Below, one piece after another: positions 24,616 through 33,020 of a stretch of DNA of 53,704 bases. Made by a program: the position numbers and the translations under genes. Each line of letters opens with the position of its first letter. The stretch's first letter is position 1. The DNA comes from a virus. A model generated the notes under the pieces. It ran no database searches. It had not been told where the DNA came from and was given only the letters and a program-made list of their open reading frames with translations. The stretch spans positions 1 through 53,704 of the IMG/VR virus record IMGVR_UViG_3300034779_000011; one strand, given 5' to 3'.

Positions 24616-24902
24616 CCACCGAGCTCGGCGGGATGACCGTGGCGGAGCTCAAGCGGCGCATCACCGCAGAGGAAGCCGCCGACTGGGAGGAATGGTTCCT
24701 GGAGGAGCGGCGGCGGGTGGAGGAGGCGGCGGGGGGCGGGGCTGGCGGAGCCGGGGCGCCGTCGCTCGCGGACGTGGAGGATGGTTACGCCGAGCTGGAC
24801 GCGCTGCTCAAGGCGGGCGGCCTCACCGAGGAGCAGCACCGCGAGGCGTGTGAGAACCTGAAGCGCAAGCGGGAGGTCTGGGCGGCAGCCGGCGTTAGCT
24901 GA
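24184..24902 (+). CDS. Tail assembly chaperone, -1 frameshift fusion (gpGT-like)
   Basis: Slipping back one base at GGGAAAA (24573-24579) joins the first 132 codons to a second frame ending at 24902, giving about 239 aa. The added part (PDHWLYFRIATELGGMTVAE, LKRRITAEEAADWEEWFLEE) resembles gpT extensions. The second frame lacks a good start of its own at this point, which supports frameshift expression. Confidence 0.75.
24573..24579 (+). promoter_or_regulatory. Programmed -1 ribosomal frameshift site GGGAAAA
   Basis: Heptamer in phase G GGA AAA with the G frame, next to lambda's known GGGAAAG site in type. It sits about 35 bases before the zero-frame stop at 24613-24615, at the correct place for a G/GT ratio switch. 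Confidence 0.8.
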
Positions 24903-25068
24903 AGAGCACCAGCAGAACCAGAACTGCCAGCACGACCCCAGCGGCAATCGTTCCCGCCGTGACCGGCTTTGCTGGGGGCGGGCCCTGGGTGCAACCGCAG
25001 GTCGGGCAGGTTGGCGCCGCAGAGTCGATCAGGGAGCGGCACTCGCGACACGGAACATCGTGAGTCAT
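24895..25068 (-). CDS. Minus-strand zinc-ribbon plus membrane-anchor miniprotein (57 aa)
   Basis: Antisense to the late operon. The N-terminus has two CxxC-type pairs (CRECRSLIDSAAPTCPTC), a zinc ribbon. The C-terminus is one transmembrane helix (IAAGVVLAVLVLLVLFS) ending in the membrane. The start lacks a clear ribosome-binding site, so it may depend on translation of the upstream 33-aa gene. It overlaps the end of the tail chaperone gene by 8 bases on the opposite strand. Probably a lysogenic-conversion gene (inference). Confidence 0.6.
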   Translation of the reverse strand: MTHDVPCRECRSLIDSAAPTCPTCGCTQGPPPAKPVTAGTIAAGVVLAVLVLLVLFS

Positions 25069-25105
25069 CGGGAGGTGGATACGGCGGGGGCGGAAGGGGT
25101 GGATT

Positions 25106-25207
25106 TCACGTACCTCGTCTTCGTGAAACTAATAGCAGGCCAATTCCGACCCCAAGCCCGATCAGAAGTCCTACGGCGAGCGCGAGTAGGAGTAGGGCGG
25201 TGATCAT
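25106..25207 (-). CDS. Minus-strand single-helix membrane miniprotein (33 aa)
   Basis: ATG preceded by CGGAGGA at good spacing (25216-25222, read on the minus strand). The product is almost all one hydrophobic helix (TALLLLALAVGLLIGLGVG) followed by a basic tail SRRRGT. Together with the 57-aa gene 37 bases downstream it forms a two-gene antisense unit between tail chaperone and tape measure genes. Too small for family assignment. Confidence 0.55.
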   Translation of the reverse strand: MITALLLLALAVGLLIGLGVGIGLLLVSRRRGT

Positions 25208-25244
25208 CTGCACTATCCTCCGGGCTTTTGAGTGTGCGGTTCTT

Positions 25245-25274
25245 ACGGTAACGAGCGGGTCCGGCGTTCGTCAA
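25245..25274 (-). promoter_or_regulatory. Candidate promoter of the minus-strand mini-operon
   Basis: On the minus strand, TTGACG (25269-25274) and TACCGT (25245-25250) are 18 bases apart, about 40 bases before the 33-aa start. The -35 is good and the -10 weak. The surrounding bases are less GC-rich than the flanking genes. Confidence 0.5.
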
Positions 25275-25296
25275 ACCCTTCGGCTGATCTCCGCTG

Positions 25297-27420
25297 ATGG
25301 CATTGAAGTCCGAGCTGGCGACGCTGGCTGTCCGCATCGTCGGGGACAACGACGAGCTCCGTCGCGCGCTCAAGCGCAGCGAGGGCGACGTCCGCACGTT
25401 CGCCAAAGCCACGTCGGGTTTGCGGGATTCGTTCCTCGGCAACCTAGCCTCCGATGCGTTCCAGCGAGGCGCGCGCGAAATCATTGCCTTCGGCCAGAGC
25501 GCGGCTCGCGAGTTCCTGGAGGCGGAGCGGTTGGGGAAGATGCTCGGCAACGCAGTTGAAGGCGTTGGTCAGAACTTCGCGCGCTTGGAGCCCCATATCG
25601 ACGGCGTCGTCTCGCAACTGGACCGCATGTCCGCTTTCGATGATGAGCAGATCACCGAGGCGCTCACCCGCATCATCGAGGTAACCGGAAACACGGAGAC
25701 TGGACTTAGGCTTATCGGGCTCGCCGTAGACATTGCCGCCCGGCGTGGGGACGACCTGGCGCAAACCGGGGAGAAGCTCGCCCGCGCATGGAACGGTCAG
25801 ACGCGGCCGTTGCGCGAGTACGGCGTCACCACGAAGGACGTCAACCAGGCATTCACTGAGCTGCGTGCCAACTTCGCCGGGGCGGCGGAGGCCGAGCTGC
25901 AGACCACGCCGGGCCGCATCAAGGAATTCGGAAACATCGTCAGTGATTTGAAAGAAGCACTTGCGGAGGTCGTCGCCACGTCGCCCGATGTGCGCCGCCT
26001 ATTCACCGATGTTTACGACGGAGCTACCGGGGCTGCCAGCGGCGTGGGTGGTCTGACGGAGTCCCTTGGCGCTCTGCTCGACACCATCTTCGACCTGCCG
26101 CAGGTGTTCCGCAACGCTGGGTGGACGACGAACAACTGGGGATGGCTGGGGCTTCTGACTGACCCACATGCAGAGGACCGCCTCGACAAGGCCTTCAAGG
26201 ACCGGCGCGCGCTCAACATGCGGCAGCGCGAGGCGCTCTCCGCAATCTCCCGGCAGACCAGCGTTGAGTCTCTGCGTGCGACCATGGAGGCGCTACGTCG
26301 AGAACAGGCGGCGGTGAGTTCCGTGGCAGAGCGCTACGGGGAGATCACAGATCTTCTCGGCGCTGCGAATCAGCGCATTCTTGCGCTTCAACGTCCTGCG
26401 CGGCCGGGAGGACGTCCGAACCAGCCGGGCGGCGGTGGGGGCGGCGGCGGTGGGCGCCAGCGCCCGGAGGAGCCCTTCGCCGACCTCCTCAAATCCGTCA
26501 GGGCCGAGCTTGAACACCTGAAGCTCCTCGAAGAGGCGGGCCACGCCAACCGCGACGCGCTGCGGCTGATGTGGGAGCAGGCGGCTCGCGTGAACGACCA
26601 GGTCCGAAAGCTTGGCGGTGAAGCTCCCGCCAACCTTCTGCGGGCAGCCGTGGATCTCCGCCGGTTCGTGGAGGAAGAGGCCCCGCGGCCGCTCGCCGAA
26701 ATCTCACTTACCCGCGGGCTGGCCGATGACAAGGCGCTCCATGCGCGCGGCGGCGCCCTCATCGGACATCAGCAGGGGGCGCGCGACGCAGCCAAGATGC
26801 GCGCCCAAGCGGAGGAGTTCCGTCGCATGCGCGAAGAGGTGGAAGAGCAGATGGAGCGGCTCGGACCGATCATCGACATGGCCGGGTCTCACTTCAGCGA
26901 TTGGGCGAGCGACGTCATCGAGAACAACCGCAAGGTCCTGAAGTCGTTCCGTGAGATGCTGACCGCCCTCACCGCGGACCTTGCCCGCTTCTTCATGAAC
27001 CAGGCGGTCCAGCAGTTCGGGCAGATGATCCTGGGTGCGGTGGTCGGGGGTGCATCGCCCTCCTCCACGTCCTCCCGGCTACCCGCGATCCTTGCCCCCA
27101 TTGATGGTGCGCGTGCGACGGGGGGCCCAGTCTCCGCCGGTGGCGCGTACCTGGTGGGCGAGCGCGGCCCGGAGCTCTTCCTGCCGGGTTCCTCAGGGAA
27201 CATCATCCCAAACCACCGACTCTCTCGGGGTGGCGGTGGCCGTCCGGCGGCGGGCGGCGGCGTGGTCAACGTTCACGTCACCGTCAACCAGAACGTCCAG
27301 GCCTGGGACGCCAGGAGCGTGTCTCAGATGCTGGAAGGCTCGCGCGACGAGATCGCCATGCAGGTGGCCCGGGCGATCAACGGAAGCGGCGCGGTGCGCA
27401 AGGCCATCCGGGGAAACTGA
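25297..27420 (+). CDS. Tail tape measure protein (707 aa)
   Basis: Sets tail length and is threaded inside the tube. The N-terminus is long and helical (TLAVRIVGDNDELRRALKRS). The middle carries TTKDVNQAFTELRANFAGAA-type blocks common in phage tape measures. A Gly/Pro-rich hinge (about residues 365-390) separates it from coiled-coil-like sequence. The C-terminus has GGAYLVGERGPELFLPGSSG and VNVHVTVNQNV. Using the general ~0.15 nm per residue rule, the tail would be about 100 nm. Confidence 0.92.
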   Translation: MALKSELATLAVRIVGDNDELRRALKRSEGDVRTFAKATSGLRDSFLGNLASDAFQRGAREIIAFGQSAAREFLEAERLGKMLGNAVEGVGQNFARLEPHIDGVVSQLDRMSAFDDEQITEALTRIIEVTGNTETGLRLIGLAVDIAARRGDDLAQTGEKLARAWNGQTRPLREYGVTTKDVNQAFTELRANFAGAAEAELQTTPGRIKEFGNIVSDLKEALAEVVATSPDVRRLFTDVYDGATGAASGVGGLTESLGALLDTIFDLPQVFRNAGWTTNNWGWLGLLTDPHAEDRLDKAFKDRRALNMRQREALSAISRQTSVESLRATMEALRREQAAVSSVAERYGEITDLLGAANQRILALQRPARPGGRPNQPGGGGGGGGGRQRPEEPFADLLKSVRAELEHLKLLEEAGHANRDALRLMWEQAARVNDQVRKLGGEAPANLLRAAVDLRRFVEEEAPRPLAEISLTRGLADDKALHARGGALIGHQQGARDAAKMRAQAEEFRRMREEVEEQMERLGPIIDMAGSHFSDWASDVIENNRKVLKSFREMLTALTADLARFFMNQAVQQFGQMILGAVVGGASPSSTSSRLPAILAPIDGARATGGPVSAGGAYLVGERGPELFLPGSSGNIIPNHRLSRGGGGRPAAGGGVVNVHVTVNQNVQAWDARSVSQMLEGSRDEIAMQVARAINGSGAVRKAIRGN

Positions 27421-27440
27421 AGCACAAGGAGGAGCCAGCG

Positions 27441-27650
27441 ATGCTTCGCGATTTACTGAGGCGGCTGTTTCGCCGCCGCCCCGCCCCGCCGCCGCCGCAG
27501 GCGACAGCGACCGTGCGATTCGACGATGTGCCGTGGGACGCTGACCGCGTGGCCCGGTTCCTTGAGGAACACCGGGACGCGGTGGCGGCGGCGGTCGCGA
27601 AGTGTGCCCGCGCCGGCGGGCCCGAGCGCCCGCAACCCCCCACGTCCTGA
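27441..27650 (+). CDS. Small basic hypothetical protein (69 aa)
   Basis: ATG preceded by AAGGAGGAG. Begins with a very basic helix (LRDLLRRLFRRRP), then Pro-rich sequence and an amphipathic segment (VARFLEEHRDAVAAAVAK). It lies between tape measure and minor tail genes. Function unknown. Confidence 0.6.
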   Translation: MLRDLLRRLFRRRPAPPPPQATATVRFDDVPWDADRVARFLEEHRDAVAAAVAKCARAGGPERPQPPTS

Positions 27651-27656
27651 ACTGCC

Positions 27657-28295
27657 GTGCCCTCCTTCCCCCGCACCCTGCTCTCGCGCGAACAGTCGGC
27701 GCTGATCGACATGCCCGCCGGCTTTCTGTCGGTGGGGCACACCGGGGGCATCCAGGCCAGGACCGGCAACGCCGTGGGGCGCACCTGGAGCGAGGAGTGG
27801 GGGCCGCTCAAGCGGGGCCGGCCTGAGGTGGAGGCGCTGCTGGTCTTCATCGAGGAGGCCGCCGCGCGCCTCGTGGTCTTCGACATCGCACACCTGCTGA
27901 CGCCGGGGTCGGGCCTGGCGAAGAACGGCGCGGCGGCGGTCGCTTCGGCCACGATCCTGGACGCGGGCCCCGGGAGCAATCAGGGCGCCACGATCACGCT
28001 TTCCGGACTGGGCCCCGCCGTCACGAACGCAATCCGCGCCGGCGATGCGCTGCGGATCGCGGGGCTCAACCCACTCTTCCGCTTCACCTCGGACCAGAGC
28101 AGCAACGGCGGCGGCGGCGCTACGGCCACGATCTCGCCGGCCCTGCCGGTCGGCTACACGGTGCCCAACGGCACCGTGGTCACGCTCTCCAACTGCACCC
28201 TGCGGGCGATGATCGCGGGCAAGCCGGAGATTCCCGCCGCGGGGCCGGACGGCTGGTACATGGGGCTGCGGGTCGCGTTCCGGGAGGCGCCGTGA
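27657..28295 (+). CDS. Minor tail protein (gpM-like position)
   Basis: GTG start. 212 aa, beta-rich: RTWSEEWGPLKRGRPEVEAL, an inserted beta module (SATILDAGPGSNQGATITLS to LPVGYTVPNG), then MIAGKPEIPAAGPDGWYMGL at the end. The order tape measure, M, L, K, J in lambda supports M. The frame overlaps the next gene (GTGA). Confidence 0.65.
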   Translation: MPSFPRTLLSREQSALIDMPAGFLSVGHTGGIQARTGNAVGRTWSEEWGPLKRGRPEVEALLVFIEEAAARLVVFDIAHLLTPGSGLAKNGAAAVASATILDAGPGSNQGATITLSGLGPAVTNAIRAGDALRIAGLNPLFRFTSDQSSNGGGGATATISPALPVGYTVPNGTVVTLSNCTLRAMIAGKPEIPAAGPDGWYMGLRVAFREAP

Positions 28296-28966
28296 CGCGG
28301 GCACTCACCTCCGGCATGGTGGCGGCCGTCTCCGCGGAGCGCAGCACGGCCGTCCACCTGATCCAGGTCTCGCACTCCGGCGGCACGCTCCGGCTCGCGA
28401 CCGCGCCGCAGGACCTGCCGTGGAACGGTTTCACGTGGGACGCCGTGGGCGGGCTGCTGGAGCTCGGCGCGGCGGAGGAGAGCCCTGATGGGGAGAGCCA
28501 GAGCATGGAGCTCACCCTCTCCGGCGTGGACACGGCGGTCATGTCGGCGCTGCTGGCGAACCAGGTGCGTGGCTTCGCGGCGTCGGTGTGGCTCGCGCAC
28601 GTGACCGAGGCCACCGGCGCGATCGTGGCCGACCCGCTCCTCCTTTGGACAGGCTACCAGAACGAGGCGTGGGAGATCGGTGAGGAGCCGGGCGGGGACG
28701 GGGCGCCCGGCACCTGCACGGTGCGCACGCGCGTCGTCTCGCGCTCCGCGCGGCTCGCGCATCCGCAGCCGGTGCGCGCCAACGTCACCAGCCACAACGA
28801 GCTTCTGGCCCGGGCCGGGCAGGCGGCCGGGGACACCTTCTTCCAGAACGTGCCGACCATCGAGGGGAAGCCGATCTACTGGGGCACCAACGCGCCGAGC
28901 GGACCCTCGCGCGGCGGGCAGACGCCGGGGACGCCGTCGGACACCGGACTGAGGCCATCGACATGA
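28292..28966 (+). CDS. Minor tail protein (gpL-like, DUF2163-type)
   Basis: Starts TRALTSGMVAAVSAERSTAV, HLIQVSHSGGTLRLATAPQD, then WDAVGGLLELGAAEESPDGE, the usual form of phage proteins that sit between the tape measure and the NlpC-like protein. It lacks the iron-sulfur cysteines of lambda gpL. The C-terminus is Gly/Pro/Ser-rich (PSGPSRGGQTPGTPS). Probably at the tail tip. Confidence 0.68.
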   Translation: MTRALTSGMVAAVSAERSTAVHLIQVSHSGGTLRLATAPQDLPWNGFTWDAVGGLLELGAAEESPDGESQSMELTLSGVDTAVMSALLANQVRGFAASVWLAHVTEATGAIVADPLLLWTGYQNEAWEIGEEPGGDGAPGTCTVRTRVVSRSARLAHPQPVRANVTSHNELLARAGQAAGDTFFQNVPTIEGKPIYWGTNAPSGPSRGGQTPGTPSDTGLRPST

Positions 28967-29331
28967 GCATCGACAACGCCGTTCAACCCGCACTCAATCA
29001 CGACCTGTGGATTCGGGTCTTGGCTGGCGAGCCACATGAGGTCATCCTGGCGGATGCGGTGTTCGACTCTGCCGACGAGTCGTTTCATGCCAGGGCTGCG
29101 CTTCTGCTGTACGATCATCCGAAGGGTTTCACCTGGGATCACGTAACGGCGCTTCTCCAGTCGTCGGTTATCTACCGCGTTGGCGATGCTATGGAGGTGG
29201 ACGAAGTGGCGACGGCGCGAGTCCGCCAATGCGCGGGCCTGATCGCAGCCATGCTTCCGCCCCGCGACCTCCTGGATTGGTTCCCGGCGCCGACGCGCGA
29301 CCGCGCTCCCACACGGGAGCCCGGCCAGTGA
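28963..29331 (+). CDS. Hypothetical protein between L- and K-like genes (122 aa)
   Basis: ATGA overlap with the upstream gene. Mixed alpha/beta with IRVLAGEPHEVILADAVFDS and a KGFTWDHVTALL segment, then a Pro/Arg-rich tail. Codon use is less GC-biased than neighbouring tail genes, which may mean separate origin. It resembles the 33792 gene in style (small, helical). No family. Confidence 0.5.
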   Translation: MSIDNAVQPALNHDLWIRVLAGEPHEVILADAVFDSADESFHARAALLLYDHPKGFTWDHVTALLQSSVIYRVGDAMEVDEVATARVRQCAGLIAAMLPPRDLLDWFPAPTRDRAPTREPGQ

Positions 29332-29753
29332 AGCGCGCCGAGAACTGGGACGTGCGCCTGCACCACTGGGCCGCCGGCCGCGTGGGCCGGCGCTTCGCAT
29401 GGGGCCGCACCGACTGCGCCTCGCTGGTGCGCCAGGCGGCACGGGTGATGTACGGCCAGGAGGTGTTCGCCTCGGTGCCGCGCTGGGCGAGCGCCCGGCA
29501 GGCCGTGGAGGCCATGCGCGTGAGCGGCGGAGTCCGCCCGAGCCTCCAGCGCCTCCAGGCCTGGTGCCTGCCGCTCGGGTTCGCGCAGAGCGGGGACGTC
29601 GCCGTAGGCCCGGAGCAGGGCGGCGAGGCGCAGACGGCCGTGGTCGTGGACGGCCGGGCGCTGGTCTCGACGCGGGCCGAGGGGGTGCGTCTGGTTCCCC
29701 TGTCGGAGCTGAGCGCGGGGGTGCTGCTCTGGAGGCTGCCGAGCCATGAGTAG
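29328..29753 (+). CDS. NlpC/P60-like tail tip protein (gpK-like)
   Basis: GTG start in a GTGA overlap. RRFAWGRTDCASLVRQAARV contains the catalytic-type Cys of NlpC/P60 or the related DUF6950 family, and EAQTAVVVDGRAL could hold the later acidic/His part, although a clear catalytic His is not obvious. In lambda K this domain aids cell-wall passage of the tail. 141 aa is short, so it is a single-domain version. Confidence 0.7.
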   Translation: MKRAENWDVRLHHWAAGRVGRRFAWGRTDCASLVRQAARVMYGQEVFASVPRWASARQAVEAMRVSGGVRPSLQRLQAWCLPLGFAQSGDVAVGPEQGGEAQTAVVVDGRALVSTRAEGVRLVPLSELSAGVLLWRLPSHE

Positions 29754-32580
29754 CCCGCTCGGGAAGATCGTCGCCGGGGCGGCATTGATCGGGGTGCAGT
29801 TCATCCCCGGGGTGGGGCAGATGGTGTCGGCGGCGGCGTTCTCGCTGGGCGCGAGCTTCGTCGCCTCCGGGGTCGGCGGGCTCCTCGCGGGACGCCTTCG
29901 CGGCGGGCAGGAAGGCTTCCAGACCAGCGCCACCAGCGCCCAGGCGGACGTGCCGGTCATCTACGGCACCGTGAAGATGGCCCCCAACATCGTGGATATC
30001 CGGGTCGATCCCAACAACAACAAGATCCTCGCGATCGTCGGCGTGCTAGGGGTGGGCTCGGATGACGGCAACGGCATCCAGGCCATCGACGAGATCTACC
30101 TGGACGACAAGCTGGCCGTCTCGGCCTCCGGCGTGGTGCAGAGCGCCTTCGTCGGCAACAGCACGATCGACGGGGCGACCGCGCGGGTGCGGGTCGCGAA
30201 GTACATGGGCACGTTCGGCCAGAGCGTGGACGCAGAAATGTCGGCCCGCTTCTCCTCCACCGGCTGGCCCTCGTCCTCCCGCGGGCGAGGCATGGCATAC
30301 GTGCGGCTGCTCCTTACCTACGACAACGAGAAGTTTCCCGGGGGAATCCCGCGCATCGCCTGCGTGGTCCGGGGGCGGCGCGTCTTCGACCCGCGCGACT
30401 CCACGTGGAAGCACGCGGAGAACCCCGCGCTCTGCGTGCGTGACTACCTGCTGTCCACGCAGGTGGGGCTCGGGGCATCGACGGCCGAGATCGACGAAGC
30501 GTCCTTCGCCGCCGCCGCCAACTACTGCGACGAGACCCTCTCCGTGCCCGGCGGGGTGCAGAAGCGCTTCACCTGCAACGCGATCCTCGCCACCGAGCGC
30601 GCGCGCGGCCAGAACCTGAACGACCTGCTCTCCTCCTGCCGGGGGCAGCTGGTCTATCAGGGCGGCGTCTACCGGCTCTTCATCCGGCGGCCCACCACGC
30701 CCACGGCGTTCGCGCTCACCGAGGACAACATCGTCGGCAACTGGAGCTTCCGCCGGGCGGGGCTCAAGGAGACGGCGAACACGGTGCGCGTGGCGTACGT
30801 CGACTCCGGCAAGAACTACGTGGTGGAGACGGCCACGTGGCCCGAACCGGGCGCGGCGAATCCCTATCGCACCGCCGATAACGGCTTCGCCAACGAGGTG
30901 GACGTCGACCTGCCCTGCACCACCAACCGCTACGCCGCGCTGCAGATCGCCGAGGTGCTGCTCAAGGAGAGCCGGAACGATCTCTTCGTGAGCCTGACGG
31001 CCAAGGAGGCGGCGCTGCAGCTGCAGGTGGGCGACGTGGTGCCGGTCACCCACTCCACCCCCGGCTGGACCGCCAAGCCGTTCTGGGTGCTGGGGCTCTC
31101 CATCCGGCCGGACCACCTGGTGGAAGTGGTGCTCCAGGCCTACAGCGCCGACACGTACACGCTCTCGACTCCCACCACGACGGCAACGCTGCCGGGCGGG
31201 AGCCTGCCGGATCCGCAGAGCGTGGCGGCGCCGTCGGGCCTGGTGCTGACGGCCGACGCCACAACGGCGCTCGAGGTGCAGGACGGCATCCGCGTGCCGC
31301 GGATCCGGGTGCAGTGGACCGCCTCGCCGGAGCCGCACCTGCTGCGCTACGAGATTGAGATCAAGCCGACGGCTGGAGGGGTGTTCAACCTCTGCAACTA
31401 CGCGGGGCCGCAGGACACCGAGGCGTTCGTCCTCTCCGAGGTGAGCGCGGGAGTGGGCTACGATGTACGCGTGCGGGCCGTCTCGATGGTGTACGTCGCC
31501 TCCAACTGGATCAGCGGCTCCGTCACGCCCAGCACGACGGTCAGCAACTACGGCGGCAACATCAACAACGTCCCGGCGCCTACGGTGCAGGGGGAGGCGC
31601 GGACGGGCCGTCGGGGCGTGGGCAACGGGGCGCGTAACGTCCTGGTCAACGGCAGCGCGCAGCGCGACGCGGAGGGCCTCACCGAACTCACCGCCGTCAA
31701 TTCACTCACCATCGACACGGCAACGTTCTACCGTGGGGACCGCAGCTTCAAACTCTCGCATGCGTCCGCGGCGGACGAAGCGTGGGCCTTCCCGCAGTAC
31801 GCGGTGGCGGACGGCGATTACGTGACGGTGCGCGGCAGGATCAAGACCACGGCCCTACCGCCCGGCGAGGCTGGCGAGGGCGCGGCGCTCAACACGGATA
31901 TCGTCTCGGGCGTGTCCTCCCTCACGGTGCTGGAGACACGCAGCGCCGGGGTGTTCTCGTTCGTCGCGGACGTAGGCTTGCCTGCCGATGGCGTTGCCCG
32001 AGACTTCACCGAGGTTTGGGCGTACTTCCAGGTGAACGGCGCCGGTGTGCTGCGGCTCGCCATTCACCTGGGCTACAACGGCGCCCAGTCGGGGAGTGCC
32101 TGGTTCGATGATATCGAGGTGATCGTCGAGAGCCGGTACGCGACCGAGGGGGCCACCCGCTCCAAGGCGGGTCTCGCCGCGGGGACGGGACAGCTCGCGA
32201 GCCCGGCCAAGGGGCTGCCGTACTTCCAGGGCAACCGCGGCAGCGCGATCAAGGGCTACAGCGGGAACCTGATCTCGACCACCAACAACGGCGACGGCAC
32301 CGCCACCGTCTCGCTCGCCGCGCACACGCACCAGTTCGGCCAGATGGACGTCAACTATAACTCCGGAACCGTGACGCTCTCCGGCGTCGCGGCGCTGCAG
32401 GAGTGGTTCGTCTACACCGACGACCTGAACCTGGCCGGAGGCGCCGCCACCTACCTCGCCACGCAGTCGGAAGAGACGGCGAAGGCGGGCAACGGGCGGG
32501 TGTTCGTGGGCATCGCCGGGGTTCCCGCGTCCGGGGCGACGACTCCCGGCACCCCCGGCGGCGGAACCACGCTTCGCTGA
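29746..32580 (+). CDS. Tail hub / host-specificity protein (gpJ-like, 944 aa)
   Basis: Receptor-side tail tip. The N-terminal ~60 residues are hydrophobic and Gly-rich (VAGAALIGVQFIPGVGQMVS), as in gpI-like segments fused to J. Residues ~65-480 are the hub (VPVIYGTVKMAPNIVDIRVD; FNAILATERARG-type repeats of the family; DVVPVTHSTPGW). A fibronectin-III-like segment lies near 505-605. A jelly-roll or carbohydrate-binding-like segment spans about 640-790 (RNVLVNGSAQRDAEGLTEL). The C-terminus is a beta-rich fibre end. Shorter than lambda J (1132 aa). Confidence 0.9.
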   Translation: MSSPLGKIVAGAALIGVQFIPGVGQMVSAAAFSLGASFVASGVGGLLAGRLRGGQEGFQTSATSAQADVPVIYGTVKMAPNIVDIRVDPNNNKILAIVGVLGVGSDDGNGIQAIDEIYLDDKLAVSASGVVQSAFVGNSTIDGATARVRVAKYMGTFGQSVDAEMSARFSSTGWPSSSRGRGMAYVRLLLTYDNEKFPGGIPRIACVVRGRRVFDPRDSTWKHAENPALCVRDYLLSTQVGLGASTAEIDEASFAAAANYCDETLSVPGGVQKRFTCNAILATERARGQNLNDLLSSCRGQLVYQGGVYRLFIRRPTTPTAFALTEDNIVGNWSFRRAGLKETANTVRVAYVDSGKNYVVETATWPEPGAANPYRTADNGFANEVDVDLPCTTNRYAALQIAEVLLKESRNDLFVSLTAKEAALQLQVGDVVPVTHSTPGWTAKPFWVLGLSIRPDHLVEVVLQAYSADTYTLSTPTTTATLPGGSLPDPQSVAAPSGLVLTADATTALEVQDGIRVPRIRVQWTASPEPHLLRYEIEIKPTAGGVFNLCNYAGPQDTEAFVLSEVSAGVGYDVRVRAVSMVYVASNWISGSVTPSTTVSNYGGNINNVPAPTVQGEARTGRRGVGNGARNVLVNGSAQRDAEGLTELTAVNSLTIDTATFYRGDRSFKLSHASAADEAWAFPQYAVADGDYVTVRGRIKTTALPPGEAGEGAALNTDIVSGVSSLTVLETRSAGVFSFVADVGLPADGVARDFTEVWAYFQVNGAGVLRLAIHLGYNGAQSGSAWFDDIEVIVESRYATEGATRSKAGLAAGTGQLASPAKGLPYFQGNRGSAIKGYSGNLISTTNNGDGTATVSLAAHTHQFGQMDVNYNSGTVTLSGVAALQEWFVYTDDLNLAGGAATYLATQSEETAKAGNGRVFVGIAGVPASGATTPGTPGGGTTLR

Positions 32581-32600
32581 CCCTTCTACCTCATCCACCG

Positions 32601-33020
32601 ATGCCCGCACCCACCCGGCTCCCGCGCGCGCAGGGACAGCACGCCGACGACCACCGCTTCCGGCTGAGCAGCGGGGAAGAGTGCGTCGTGAAACTCTTCC
32701 TCGCCGGCGAGCCCACCGACACGGCGTGGCCGATCCTCGTGGTGGCGGAGGTGGCGGAGTCGGACGGGAGCCTGGTGCAGCTCCCCGGCAACACGCACAC
32801 GTTGCCCGTGGAAATGGTCCACCCGGACCGGATCGCGCACGGGCAGGTGAGTCTCAGCCAGGAGAAGGAGCGGCTGGCCGCGGCGGCGGCCGAGCGGATG
32901 GAGCGCTACCTCCCGGCCGCGCGCCAGGCGCGCCAGATGCGCCGGCTGGCCGCGCCCGCGCCCGTCGTCCGTCCATCTCCGCAGTCGTGGCGTCTTCCCC
33001 GACTGGAGGAGGCACGGTGA
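32601..33020 (+). CDS. Hypothetical tail-region protein (139 aa)
   Basis: ATG at 32601 after the J stop; an open frame extends upstream but overlaps J. Beta-rich first half (FRLSSGEECVVKLFLAGEPT; ILVVAEVAESDG) and a helical, basic C-terminal half that may form a coiled coil (ERLAAAAAERMERYLPAARQ). Function unknown. Confidence 0.55.
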   Translation: MPAPTRLPRAQGQHADDHRFRLSSGEECVVKLFLAGEPTDTAWPILVVAEVAESDGSLVQLPGNTHTLPVEMVHPDRIAHGQVSLSQEKERLAAAAAERMERYLPAARQARQMRRLAAPAPVVRPSPQSWRLPRLEEAR

